DNA of 64,000 nucleotides from Streptomyces sp. SolWspMP-5a-2 (lineage in GTDB: Bacteria > Actinomycetota > Actinomycetes > Streptomycetales > Streptomycetaceae), in contig NZ_FMCI01000147.1 in assembly GCF_900091845.1 (NCBI RefSeq), forward strand, positions 1-64,000. The letters are read 5' to 3'. Position 1 is the stretch's first letter; each line of letters starts with the position of its first letter. Both the position numbers and the translations under genes were made by a program. Under the pieces are notes generated by a model. It searched no databases, was not told the origin of the DNA, and was given only the letters and a program-made list of their open reading frames with translations. Below are positions 10,856 through 18,458 of the stretch, one piece after another.

Positions 10856-11308
10856 TCAGTCCGTCAGGCCCGCGGCCAGGACGGCTCCCAGCTCGCGGCA
10901 GGACTCCAGGTCCTGCCGGGACGGGGTGCCGGTGACGGTCACGGGTGCGGCCGCCGCCCGCCAGCCGAGGCCCCCGGCGATCGACCCGACGGCGCGCACG
11001 GCGCCGGTGACGTCGCTGCCGCCGTGCACCCAGCAGCCGTAGGGGCGGCCCCGGGTGGCGTCCAGGCACGGGTAGTAGACCTGGTCGAAGAAATGCTTGA
11101 GGGCGCCGGACATGTAGCCGATGGCGGCCGGGGTGCCCAGCAGGCAGGCGTCGGCGGCCAGGACGTCGGAGGCGGTGGCCGAGAGGGCGGGGCGGCGGAC
11201 GACGTCGACGCCCTCGATCTCCGGCGCGGTGGCCCCGGCGACGACGGCCTCCAGGAGCGCCTGGCAGTTCGGGGAGGGCGTGTGATGGACGATCAGGAGG
11301 GTGGGCAC
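10856..11308 (-). CDS. Flavodoxin-like NAD(P)H-dependent oxidoreductase
   Basis: A 150-residue protein with the flavodoxin fold: the first strand and phosphate loop TLLIVHHTPSPN, a central LGTPAAIGYMSGALKHFFD (FMN-contacting segment of the NADPH-dependent FMN reductase/WrbA group) and GCWVHGGSDVTG. It probably binds FMN and reduces quinones or FMN, but the substrate cannot be read from sequence. I favour GTG 11308 because the protein then begins VPTLLIVHH as in relatives; ATG 11317 is in frame and would add three residues. It is a single gene between the kinase and the lipid kinase, both on the same strand. Confidence 0.8.
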   Translation of the reverse strand: MPTLLIVHHTPSPNCQALLEAVVAGATAPEIEGVDVVRRPALSATASDVLAADACLLGTPAAIGYMSGALKHFFDQVYYPCLDATRGRPYGCWVHGGSDVTGAVRAVGSIAGGLGWRAAAAPVTVTGTPSRQDLESCRELGAVLAAGLTD

Positions 11309-11359
11309 GCCGAGCACTCTAAGGGGTGGTGCGCGCGGACGTGTCCGGACCGTCCCTGG

Positions 11360-12271
11360 TCAGGGGCGGGTTCCGGGCGGCCGCGGGGTGCCGTACAGGA
11401 CGCGCAGGGCGCCCGGCAGCACCCTGGCCGTCACCGGCAGGACGGCGTCGACCTCGCCGTCCGCGCCGTAGGGGATCTCCCGGTCGGCGGATATGCGGAC
11501 CTCGCGGCCGCGCAGGATCTCCACCTGGGGCCGGTGCACGTGGGCGCCCGTGGTCAGGTCGTTCATCAGGGCGAAGAAGAGGCGGCGGGGCGCGTCGCGG
11601 ATCAGGACGACGTCCAGGAGTCCGTCGTCGACCCGGGCGTCGGGGGCGACGGCCCGGCCGGAGCCGTAGTAGCCGGAGTTGGCGGCGACCACGGTGTAGC
11701 CGGTGTGCGGGTGCTCGGTGCCGTCCACGGTGACCCGGTAGCGGGCCGCCCGCCAGGTGGCGACGGCGCGCAGGCCGCCCGCGTAGTAGGAGGCGGCGCC
11801 GCGCAGCAGCCGGGACCGGTTGGCGTGCAGGTTGGCGAGCGCGTCGACCCCGGCGTAGACGCTGCCGAGGACGACGGCGCGGTCGTGGACGGCGGAGCTG
11901 ACCTCGACGGTGTCGACCGGGCGCGGGGTGCCGTGCAGCAGGACGTCCGCCAACTCCCCGGGGTCGGACGGCAGTCGCAGGGCGCGCGCGAAGTCGTTGC
12001 CGCGTCCGGCCGGGACCAGGCCGAGGACGCCGCCGGTGCCGCTGAGGGCGCCGCCGATGCCGCCCGCGATGCCGTCGCCGCCGACGGCGAGCACCACCCG
12101 GCCCCGCGCCCCGGCCTCGCGGGCGAGGTCCTTCGCGTGGTCGAGGCTGCCGCTGTAGGCGGTCTCCAGCTCCGCGCCCGCCTCCCGCAGCCGCCGGGCG
12201 ACGGCGAGCAGCGCGGCGGCACCGGCCGCTCGGCCCGCGGTGGGGTTGACGACGGCGGTGAACTGTCGCAT
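11360..12271 (-). CDS. Diacylglycerol/lipid kinase family protein
   Basis: A 303-residue ATP-dependent lipid kinase of the DAGK catalytic-domain family (YegS/DgkB type). The N-terminal VVNPTAGR strand-loop, the nucleotide-binding VGGDGIAGG and the PAGRGNDFAR motif are intact; the C-terminal beta-sandwich contains the PDARVDDGLLDVVLI segment. The start is ATG 12271 with CTGGAGG upstream; a longer reading adds a proline-rich tail that overlaps the preceding gene. It lies 46 bp after the AGPS-like oxidase in the same orientation, so probably co-transcribed. In M. tuberculosis the homologous neighbour Rv2252 is a diacylglycerol kinase, which supports a lipid role. Confidence 0.9.
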   Translation of the reverse strand: MRQFTAVVNPTAGRAAGAAALLAVARRLREAGAELETAYSGSLDHAKDLAREAGARGRVVLAVGGDGIAGGIGGALSGTGGVLGLVPAGRGNDFARALRLPSDPGELADVLLHGTPRPVDTVEVSSAVHDRAVVLGSVYAGVDALANLHANRSRLLRGAASYYAGGLRAVATWRAARYRVTVDGTEHPHTGYTVVAANSGYYGSGRAVAPDARVDDGLLDVVLIRDAPRRLFFALMNDLTTGAHVHRPQVEILRGREVRISADREIPYGADGEVDAVLPVTARVLPGALRVLYGTPRPPGTRP

Positions 12272-12317
12272 CGGTGCGCCTCCAGGGGCGGGCGGAGTCG
12301 GGGGCGGGCGGTGGTGG

Positions 12318-13910
12318 TCAGTCGAGGGGCAGCAGGACACCGGGGTTGAGGACACCCGCCGGGTCGAGCCGCCGCTTCACGGCGCGCAGCGCCCCGATCC
12401 CGAGCGGGCCCGCCTCGTCGAGGTAGGCGTCGCGGTGGTCGGTGCCGACGCCGTGGTGGTGGCTGATGGTGCCACCGGCGGCGAGGATCGCGTCGTTCGC
12501 GGCGCGTTTGGCGCGCGCCCAGTGGGCGAGGGGTTCGTCGCCCTGGGCGCTGACGACGGTGAAGTAGAGGGAGGCGCCGTTCTCGTAGACGTGCGAGATG
12601 TGGCACATGACCAGGGGCGGGGTGCCCGCCTCGGTGAGCGTGCCGGTGAGCGCGGCGCGGACGGCGGCGTACAGCTCGGGCACCCGGGACCAGAAGGCCG
12701 CCGTCTCCAGGGTCTCGGCGAAGGCGCCCGCGTCGAGGAGCGCGTCGCGCAGGTAGGGCGCCGTGTAGCGGCCGTGCGCCCAGCGCTCCCCCGGTTCCCC
12801 GCCCAGCGGTGTGCCGCCGCAGGCCCGCAGCACGGCGGCCGCGTGCCGCTGCCGGTGGTCGGTGTCCTCGGCGGTGCCCTCGTACCCGGCGACGGCGGTG
12901 CAGCCCGCGGCGGGCGGCTCGGCGGCGCCGATCCCCTCGGGCTGGGCGAGGCCGACCAGGCTCTCGGTCTCGTCGGACAGGCGCAGCACGGTGGGGCGGG
13001 GGCCGTCCTGGGCGAGGCGGCGCAGGGCGGCGGCGCCCTCCTCGAAGGAGGCGAAGTGCCAGCCCTCGTAGCGGCGGACCTCGGGGACGGGCCTGACCCG
13101 GACGGTCACCGAGGTCAGGACGCCGAACGCGCCCTCGGAGCCGAGCAGGAGCTGGCGCAGGTCGGGTCCGGCGGCGGAGCGCGGGGCTCGGCCGGTGTCG
13201 AGGGTGCCCTCGGGGGTGGCGAGGGTGAGGCCGAGGACCATCTCGTCGAAGCGTCCGTACCCGGCGGACGCCTGGCCGCTGGAGCGGGTGGCGGCGAACC
13301 CGCCGATGGTGGCCCACTCCCAGGACTGCGGGAAGTGGCCGAGGGTGAAGCCGTGCGCGGCGAGCAGTTCCTCGGCGCGCGGGCCGCGCAGACCCGGCTG
13401 GAGGGTGGCGGTGCGGGAGACCGGGTCGACGGCCAGGAGGCGGTCCATCCGGCGCAGGTCGAGGGCGGCGAAGGGGCCGCGGCGGGCGGGGGCGAGGCCG
13501 CCGACGACGGAGGTGCCGCCGCCGAACGGCACCAGCGGCAGGCCGTGGCGCGCGCAGGTCCGCAGGACGGCGAGGACGTCGTCGTGGTCCTCGGGCAGCA
13601 GGACGGCGGCCGGGACGTCGGAGAGGTCGCCGTCGCGGATGCGCAGCAGGTCGGGGGTGGACTTGCCGCGGGTGTGCCGCACACGGGTCTCGGCGTCGGT
13701 GCGGACCCGGTCGGCGCCGCCGACGGCGGTGGTCAGGTCGTCCAGGACGGCGTCGGGCAGGTCGGGCGCGGGGACGTCGAGTGAGGCGAGGGCGCGGGGT
13801 CCGGCGGCACGGGGCCTGACCCCGAGCAGGTCGCGCAGCAGTCCGGTCACCGTCTCCGGGAGCGGTGCGGCCTCGGCCGGGTCGCCCCAGCCGCTCCAGA
13901 GCATGTCCAT
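12318..13910 (-). CDS. FAD-binding oxidase, alkyl-DHAP-synthase-like
   Basis: A flavoprotein of about 530 residues with an FAD-binding PCMH domain (ILLPEDHDDV-like segment and PFGGGTSVVGG pyrophosphate loop, about 130-230), a second FAD patch (RSSGQASAGYGRFDEMV, TGRAPRSAAGPDLRQLLLGSEGAFG) and a C-terminal FAD-oxidase domain with the paired histidines of ISHHHGVG. This layout is that of alkylglycerone-phosphate synthase rather than glycolate oxidase. The true substrate in actinobacteria is not established. ATG 13910 (MDMLWSGWGD) and ATG 13925 are both possible starts. It is divergent from the TetR gene and likely forms an operon with the lipid kinase. Confidence 0.87.
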   Translation of the reverse strand: MDMLWSGWGDPAEAAPLPETVTGLLRDLLGVRPRAAGPRALASLDVPAPDLPDAVLDDLTTAVGGADRVRTDAETRVRHTRGKSTPDLLRIRDGDLSDVPAAVLLPEDHDDVLAVLRTCARHGLPLVPFGGGTSVVGGLAPARRGPFAALDLRRMDRLLAVDPVSRTATLQPGLRGPRAEELLAAHGFTLGHFPQSWEWATIGGFAATRSSGQASAGYGRFDEMVLGLTLATPEGTLDTGRAPRSAAGPDLRQLLLGSEGAFGVLTSVTVRVRPVPEVRRYEGWHFASFEEGAAALRRLAQDGPRPTVLRLSDETESLVGLAQPEGIGAAEPPAAGCTAVAGYEGTAEDTDHRQRHAAAVLRACGGTPLGGEPGERWAHGRYTAPYLRDALLDAGAFAETLETAAFWSRVPELYAAVRAALTGTLTEAGTPPLVMCHISHVYENGASLYFTVVSAQGDEPLAHWARAKRAANDAILAAGGTISHHHGVGTDHRDAYLDEAGPLGIGALRAVKRRLDPAGVLNPGVLLPLD

Positions 13911-13965
13911 CGCGGTCGTCCTCACGGGTCGTGTCGGCGGTCGGGGCCGCTGGCGGCCTCAGGGG

Positions 13966-13981
13966 CGTTACACTGTGACAC
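13966..13981 (+). promoter_or_regulatory. Leaderless promoter and possible operator for the tetR-glpD operon
   Basis: TACACT (13969-13974) is a good -10 box lying 7 nt before the ATG of the TetR gene, so the transcript probably starts at the A of that ATG. The stretch from 13966 has GCGT and ACGC at its outer ends around ACACTGTGACACATG, an imperfect dyad that would overlap the box and the start codon; TetR autoregulation here is inferred. Only 56-71 bp separate the divergent oxidase gene, so one regulator bound here could control both directions. Confidence 0.5.
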
Positions 13982-14602
13982 ATGACGCCTATTCGTCACA
14001 ACCATCCGGAGGGCGCGGGAAGCGCCTCCGAGAACGACCCGATCCTCGACGCCGTCCGCGACTGCGTCCTCGCCGTCGGGGTGCGCCGCACCACCCTCAC
14101 CGACGTGGCCCGGCGGGCGGGCGTCTCCCGGATGACGCTCTACCGGCGCTGGCCCGACGTCCGCTCCCTGGTCGGCGACCTGATGACCCGTGAGTGGATC
14201 GCCGTCGCCACCGGCGCCCTGCCCGAGCGCGCCCCCGGCACCGCCGCCCGTGACCTGCTGGTGACCGGCCTGGTGGACGGCGTCCGCTCCTTCCGCGCCC
14301 ACCCCCTCTTCCGCAAGATCGTCGACGTCGATCCCGAACTGCTGCTGCCGTACGTCCTCGACCGGCGTGGCGCCAGCCAGGAGGCGCTGCTCGCGCTGCT
14401 CTCCGGGGCGCTGCGGGAGGGGCACGCGGACGGCTCGGTACGGTCGGGACACCCCGAACGGCAGGCCCGCGCACTGCTGTTGACCGTGCAGTCGTTCGCC
14501 CTGTCCCTGCGCACCATGACCGACGCGTCGGACCCGGAGCTGTCCGCCGAGGCCCTTCTCGGGGAGCTGCGTTCCGTCCTGGAGAGGAGCCTCGCCCCGT
14601 GA
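13982..14602 (+). CDS. TetR/AcrR family transcriptional regulator
   Basis: A 206-residue one-component repressor. The helix-turn-helix is at about 22-65 (VRRTTLTDVARRAGVSRMTLYRRWPDVRSLVGDLM), followed by an all-helical ligand domain. The stop codon overlaps the GTG of the next gene (GTGA), so it is translationally coupled to the G3P dehydrogenase. It is divergent from the AGPS-like oxidase and lipid kinase genes. The obvious targets are these two operons, and the effector may be a lipid or glycerol-phosphate metabolite (inference). M. tuberculosis Rv2250c occupies the equivalent place. Confidence 0.9.
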   Translation: MTPIRHNHPEGAGSASENDPILDAVRDCVLAVGVRRTTLTDVARRAGVSRMTLYRRWPDVRSLVGDLMTREWIAVATGALPERAPGTAARDLLVTGLVDGVRSFRAHPLFRKIVDVDPELLLPYVLDRRGASQEALLALLSGALREGHADGSVRSGHPERQARALLLTVQSFALSLRTMTDASDPELSAEALLGELRSVLERSLAP

Positions 14603-16167
14603 ACCGCCCCGGATCCTCGCTCTCCGCGGCCCGCCGCTCGCGCGAACTGGCCGCCACCGTCGGCGGTCCCGCGGTGGACGTCCTGGTCGTCGGCCTCGGC
14701 GCGACCGGCACCGGTGCCGCCCTCGACGCGGCGGCCCGGGGTCTGCGCGTCGCCGCGATCGACGCCCACGACCTGGCCTTCGGCACCTCCCGCTGGAGCA
14801 GCAAACTCGTCCACGGCGGCCTGCGGTACCTCGCCTCGGGCCAGGTGGACGTGGCGCACGAGAGCGCCGTCGAACGGGGCGTGCTGATGGAGCGCACCGC
14901 CCCGCACCTGGTCCGCGCCCAGCCCTTCGTGCTGCCGCTGACCCCGCTGGTCTCCCGGGGCCGGGCGGCGCTCACGCTGGCCGGGTTCCGGGCCGGTGAC
15001 GGACTGCGCCTCGCCGCCCGCACCGCCCGCGCCACCCTGCCCCCGCCGCGCCGCCTCTCCCCGGTGGAGACCCGGCACCTCGCCCCGGCCCTGCGCACCG
15101 GCGGCCTCCGCGGCGGCCTGCTGTCCTGGGACGGCGGACTCACCGACGACGCCCGTCTGGTGACCGCCCTCGCCCGCACCGCCGCCGGACACGGCGCCCG
15201 GATCCTCACCCGGGTCAGGGCCCTCGGACTGACGGCGACCGGCGCCCGCGTCCGCGACGAACTCACCGGCGAGGAGGGCGAGATACGCGCCCGCGCGGTG
15301 GTGAACGCGTCCGGGGTCTGGGCGGGCGGCCTGGTCGACGGCATCCGGGTGCGGCCCTCGCGCGGCACCCATCTGGTGCTGCGCGCGGAGGCCATCGGCC
15401 CGCTCCCGGCCGGGCTGCACATCCCGGTCCCCGGCGAGAGCAACCGGTTCGTGCTGGTGCTGCCGCAGGACGACGGCCGGGTCTACGTCGGCCTCACCGA
15501 CGAGCCGGTGACCGGCCCGGTCCCGGACGTGCCCGAGGTGCCGGAGGCGGACATCGGGTTCCTGCTCGACGTCCTCGGCTCCGTCCTCGACACCCCGGTG
15601 CGCCGGGCGGACGTGGTGGGCGCCTTCGCCGGACTGCGCCCGCTGCTCGACACCGGGCGGCCCGGACGGGACGGCGGCCGGGCCAAGACCTCCGACATCT
15701 CCCGCAGGCACGCGGTGCTGACCTCACCGGACGGCGTGGTCACCGTGGTCGGCGGCAAGCTCACCACCTACCGGCGGATGGCGCAGGACGCCGTCGACAC
15801 GGCGGTCCGCGTCCGCGGCCTGGCCGCGGGGCCGTCCAGGACGACGGCGCTCCCGCTGGTCGGCGCCGCCCGGCCGGAGGTCCTCGCCGCGCTCCGGGCG
15901 CCCGCCCGGCTGGTCCGGCGGTACGGCACCGAGGCACCGGCGGTGCGGGCCCTGGCCGAGGCCGATCCCCGGCTCGCCGAGCGGGCGCACCCCGGCGGCC
16001 AGGTCACCGTCGCCGAACTGCTCTGGGCGGTCCGCCACGAGGGCGCCCTGGACGCAGCCGACCTGCTCGACCGCCGCACCCGCATCGGCCTGGTCGAGAC
16101 CGACAGAACGGCAGCCCTGCCCGCGACGGAGACGGCACTGACATCCACGCCGACACCGGGGAACTGA
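14599..16167 (+). CDS. glpD: FAD-dependent glycerol-3-phosphate dehydrogenase
   Basis: Oxidises sn-glycerol-3-phosphate to dihydroxyacetone phosphate at the membrane, passing electrons to quinone. The 522 residues contain the N-terminal FAD dinucleotide-binding motif (VVGLGATGTGAALDAAARG, about 25-43), the GlpD signature SSKLVHGGLRYL, a central AINASG-like VVNASGVWAG, and a DAO_C domain after about residue 400. Production of DHAP next to an alkyl-DHAP-synthase-like oxidase and a lipid kinase makes a shared glycerolipid pathway plausible. It overlaps the tetR stop by 4 nt. Other GlpD paralogues are likely elsewhere in the genome and may serve glycerol catabolism. Confidence 0.93.
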   Translation: MNRPGSSLSAARRSRELAATVGGPAVDVLVVGLGATGTGAALDAAARGLRVAAIDAHDLAFGTSRWSSKLVHGGLRYLASGQVDVAHESAVERGVLMERTAPHLVRAQPFVLPLTPLVSRGRAALTLAGFRAGDGLRLAARTARATLPPPRRLSPVETRHLAPALRTGGLRGGLLSWDGGLTDDARLVTALARTAAGHGARILTRVRALGLTATGARVRDELTGEEGEIRARAVVNASGVWAGGLVDGIRVRPSRGTHLVLRAEAIGPLPAGLHIPVPGESNRFVLVLPQDDGRVYVGLTDEPVTGPVPDVPEVPEADIGFLLDVLGSVLDTPVRRADVVGAFAGLRPLLDTGRPGRDGGRAKTSDISRRHAVLTSPDGVVTVVGGKLTTYRRMAQDAVDTAVRVRGLAAGPSRTTALPLVGAARPEVLAALRAPARLVRRYGTEAPAVRALAEADPRLAERAHPGGQVTVAELLWAVRHEGALDAADLLDRRTRIGLVETDRTAALPATETALTSTPTPGN

Positions 16168-16227
16168 GCGCCGGGGGCGTCGAGGGCGGGCGGGTCGAGG
16201 GGTGGGGGGATCAGGGAGGCGGGGGCG

Positions 16228-16655
16228 CCGGTCGGACGCCCGCAGGGGCAGGTGCTCCGGTCCACCCCCGGCCAGGGGGCAGGGGCTCCGAGCAAGCGCC
16301 TGGCCAGCGGGCGGGGCGCTCCCAACCGGCGTCCGGCCGGTAGACGGGGCCCGGGTCCGGCGCCTGACCGGCAGCGGAGGGCGCTCCCGTCCGACGTCCG
16401 ACCAACGGGCGGGGGCTCCCGGCGAGCGCCTGACGGACAGGGGCTCCGCCGAGCGCCCGGCCAGGGGGTGGGACCACGGTCCGGTGCCTGGCCGGTGGGC
16501 GGGGTGTTCCCGTCCCGCGTGCCGTCGGCGGACCGGCGGGCTCCCGAGCCCCATGCCCCAGCGGGCACGCGGGCTCCCGCACGCGTCCCTGACCAGCGGG
16601 CGCGTCGGCTCCCGCACGTGTTCCGGACCCGGTGCCCGGCGGCGCTCGGCCCGCG
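16228..16655. repeat. Degenerate ~33-bp tandem repeat array
   Basis: The gap between glpD and the next gene (16168-16706) is filled by about 12-13 diverged copies of a unit of about 27-35 bp, with a rough consensus of CGGCGCCTGGCCGGC followed by GGGCGGGGCGCTCCCG. Clear units begin near 16291, 16325, 16356, 16390, 16422, 16449, 16480 and 16513. Most unit lengths are close to 33 bp, so several frames stay open on both strands and yield arginine/proline/glycine-rich peptides of about 11 residues per unit. I do not regard these as genes. Confidence 0.7.
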
Positions 16656-16692
16656 TCGTCGTGCTCGACGCGCGGGACCGCGGAACCGTCCT

Positions 16693-16698
16693 TATGGT
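16693..16698 (+). promoter_or_regulatory. -10 box of a leaderless promoter
   Basis: TATGGT lies 8 nt before the ATG at 16707, and no ribosome-binding site is present in between. The local drop in GC content (TTATGGTCATTACATATG) also marks a promoter. No convincing -35 box is seen. Confidence 0.4.
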
Positions 16699-16706
16699 CA
16701 TTACAT

Positions 16707-16988
16707 ATGACACACACTTTCGACGAACTGGTGGAGAAGCAGCGCGCCGCCGACCAGGCCCACACCCGGGTCGAGGAGCTGCGCGCCTCCTACGGGCCGC
16801 CGACGCACCAGGGCGGCTGGAGCGGACAGCAGTCCGACACGTACGAGACCGCGTGGCGTGCCTGGCGCGACCTGGCCCGCGAGGTCCAGTCGACGGTCGC
16901 CGAGTACGCGAAGGACGAGGGACGGCCGCGCGACACGGTCGAGACCGAGGTCAGGCAGGCCGTCAGACACTCACGCCCCGAGGTCTGA
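16707..16988 (+). CDS. Small conserved hypothetical protein, helical
   Basis: A 93-residue soluble, charged protein starting MTHTFDELVEKQRAADQAH. It is rich in Glu, Arg and Ala and probably mostly helical, with a central Trp-rich segment (GGWSGQQSDTYETAWRAWRDLA). No signal peptide, membrane segment or catalytic motif is visible. I know similar short proteins as Streptomyces hypotheticals but cannot give a function. A perfect terminator hairpin follows immediately, so it is a monocistronic unit. Confidence 0.7.
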   Translation: MTHTFDELVEKQRAADQAHTRVEELRASYGPPTHQGGWSGQQSDTYETAWRAWRDLAREVQSTVAEYAKDEGRPRDTVETEVRQAVRHSRPEV

Positions 16989-16993
16989 ACGCC

Positions 16994-17031
16994 GACGGCC
17001 CGCCGGTGGTCCCCGTCACCGGCGGGCCGTC
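16994..17031 (+). terminator. Terminator hairpin after the 93-residue gene
   Basis: GACGGCCCGCCGGTG and CACCGGCGGGCCGTC form a perfect 15-bp stem around an 8-nt loop, starting 6 nt after the stop codon. There is no U-run, as is common for actinobacterial terminators. Confidence 0.75.
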
Positions 17032-17129
17032 GTCGCACGCCCCGGTGGCCGCCGCCACCGGGTACGGCACACGAGCCGGGCGCTCCTCACCGTGACCGCG
17101 GTCGGTCACGGCGCCTGCGGACCGGGCGT

Positions 17130-17169
17130 CCGGCCGCCGCACCGGCGGGGGTGCCGGTGCGGCGGCCGG
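17130..17169 (-). terminator. Terminator hairpin after the aztD-like gene
   Basis: CCGGCCGCCGCACCGGC and its exact reverse complement form a 17-bp stem with a 6-nt loop, 6 nt beyond the stop codon at 17176. It insulates the zinc operon from the convergent small gene. Confidence 0.75.
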
Positions 17170-17175
17170 AGGCGC

Positions 17176-18366
17176 TCAGTGGCCCGCGACCGTTCCGGAG
17201 AGCTCGTTGGTGCTCTTCGGCAGGGTCACCGAGGCCACCTTCTCGCCCGACCGCAGGTCGAACGCGTGCAGCGCGCGCTTCGCGGGTTCGGAGACGTACG
17301 CCGTGTGCGCGCGCACGAAGAGGGCGGGCCTGGGCTGCTGCCAGTCCAGCGGCTCCTGCCAGGCGGCCACCGCGCTGATCTTCTCGCGCACCGTGCCCGT
17401 CGCCGGGTCCAGGACGCGCAGGACGCCGTCGGTGCCGAGCACCAGCGCCTCGCCCTCGGGGCCGCGGCCCAGCGAGCGGAAGGAGTAGCTGGCGCCGAGG
17501 TCGACCAGCCGCAGCTTCGCCTTCTCCGTGTCGATCAGCGAGACCCGGGTCGGCCGCTCCAACTCGGCCTCCTTGTCGGTCTTGTAGTCGCCGAGGAGCA
17601 CCGGGGACGCGTCGCTGCCCGCCTGGTTGCCGATGCGCCCGTAGTCGTCGGGGGCGTCGACCTTGGTGAACTTCCCGTCCCGGTAGAGGAGTACGCCGTT
17701 CTCGCAGCCGACGGCGATCGCCTCCCCCTCGGCGGCGGCCTCGCCGTGCACGCCGGGGCAGTTCTCGGCCCGGTCGATCTCCCGTCCGTCCTTGTCCAGG
17801 ACGAGGGCGCCGGTGCGCTTCTCCTCGGTGCCGAGGGTGGACAGGAGCCTGCCGTCGGCCAGTTCGAGCGCGACGCCGTGGTGCGGCTCGGCCGAGGTGT
17901 AGGTGCGGCTGTCGGGCTTGCGGTCGCCGTCGAGAGCGTCCGGGTCGAAGACGGTGACCTTGCCGGTGCCGTCGGAGAAGAGGGTGGTGCGGCCGGCGTG
18001 CCGGACGACGTGGCCGGGCTTGGCACCCGGGAACTCGACGCCGGTGAAGGTCTGCCGGGTGGCGTCCATGATCTTGAAGCCGCTGTCGGTGGAGACGACG
18101 ACGTGCTCGTCGTCTCCGGCCGGGTTGACGCGGTTGAAGCCGGACAGCTCGACGGTCTTGCGGAGCTTGAGGGTGTCGCCGTCGAGGACGTAGAGGCCGC
18201 CGTCGAAGGAGGCGACCACGGGGTCGGCGACGGGGGCGGGCGTGGCCTTCGCGGGCCGCGCGTCGGACGCGGCCTCGGTCTCCGCGCCGCAGGCGGTCAG
18301 CGCGACGGTCGCGGCCAGGGCCAGCGCCGCCGCCGTGAGGTTCCTGCCGCGTATCGACTGGTTCAT
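17176..18366 (-). CDS. aztD: AztD-like zinc metallochaperone lipoprotein
   Basis: Predicted extracytoplasmic zinc chaperone that hands Zn(II) to the binding protein AztC. The 396-residue protein has a lipoprotein signal with lipobox LTAC-G near residue 25 and a beta-propeller-like repeat pattern of short strands (FDGGLYVLDGDTL, TDGVLRVLDPATG, RALHAFDLRSGEKVASV). Candidate metal ligands are the EPHHG segment and the CPGVHGEAA/VGCENG region, whose two cysteines are shared with the second paralogue. The start is ATG 18366 with GAGGAAG upstream; an ATG 24 nt further upstream is less likely. It is last in the aztB-aztD2-aztC-aztD operon. Confidence 0.82.
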   Translation of the reverse strand: MNQSIRGRNLTAAALALAATVALTACGAETEAASDARPAKATPAPVADPVVASFDGGLYVLDGDTLKLRKTVELSGFNRVNPAGDDEHVVVSTDSGFKIMDATRQTFTGVEFPGAKPGHVVRHAGRTTLFSDGTGKVTVFDPDALDGDRKPDSRTYTSAEPHHGVALELADGRLLSTLGTEEKRTGALVLDKDGREIDRAENCPGVHGEAAAEGEAIAVGCENGVLLYRDGKFTKVDAPDDYGRIGNQAGSDASPVLLGDYKTDKEAELERPTRVSLIDTEKAKLRLVDLGASYSFRSLGRGPEGEALVLGTDGVLRVLDPATGTVREKISAVAAWQEPLDWQQPRPALFVRAHTAYVSEPAKRALHAFDLRSGEKVASVTLPKSTNELSGTVAGH

Positions 18367-18458
18367 CCGGGTGTCTTCCTCTCCGGCCACGGGGGCGCGG
18401 TGTCGGGGTGGGTGGGGTGGTCGGCGGCCCGGGTCGCGGGTCCGCCGGGGAGATCCGT

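Noticed and set aside
16228-16655. Possible CRISPR array
   Set aside because: Units are contiguous and diverged, with no conserved repeat and unique spacers, and there are no cas genes.
16202-17095. Open frames on both strands across the 33-bp repeats
   Set aside because: They stay open because the repeat units are close to multiples of three and GC-rich; the peptides have no coding character or start site.
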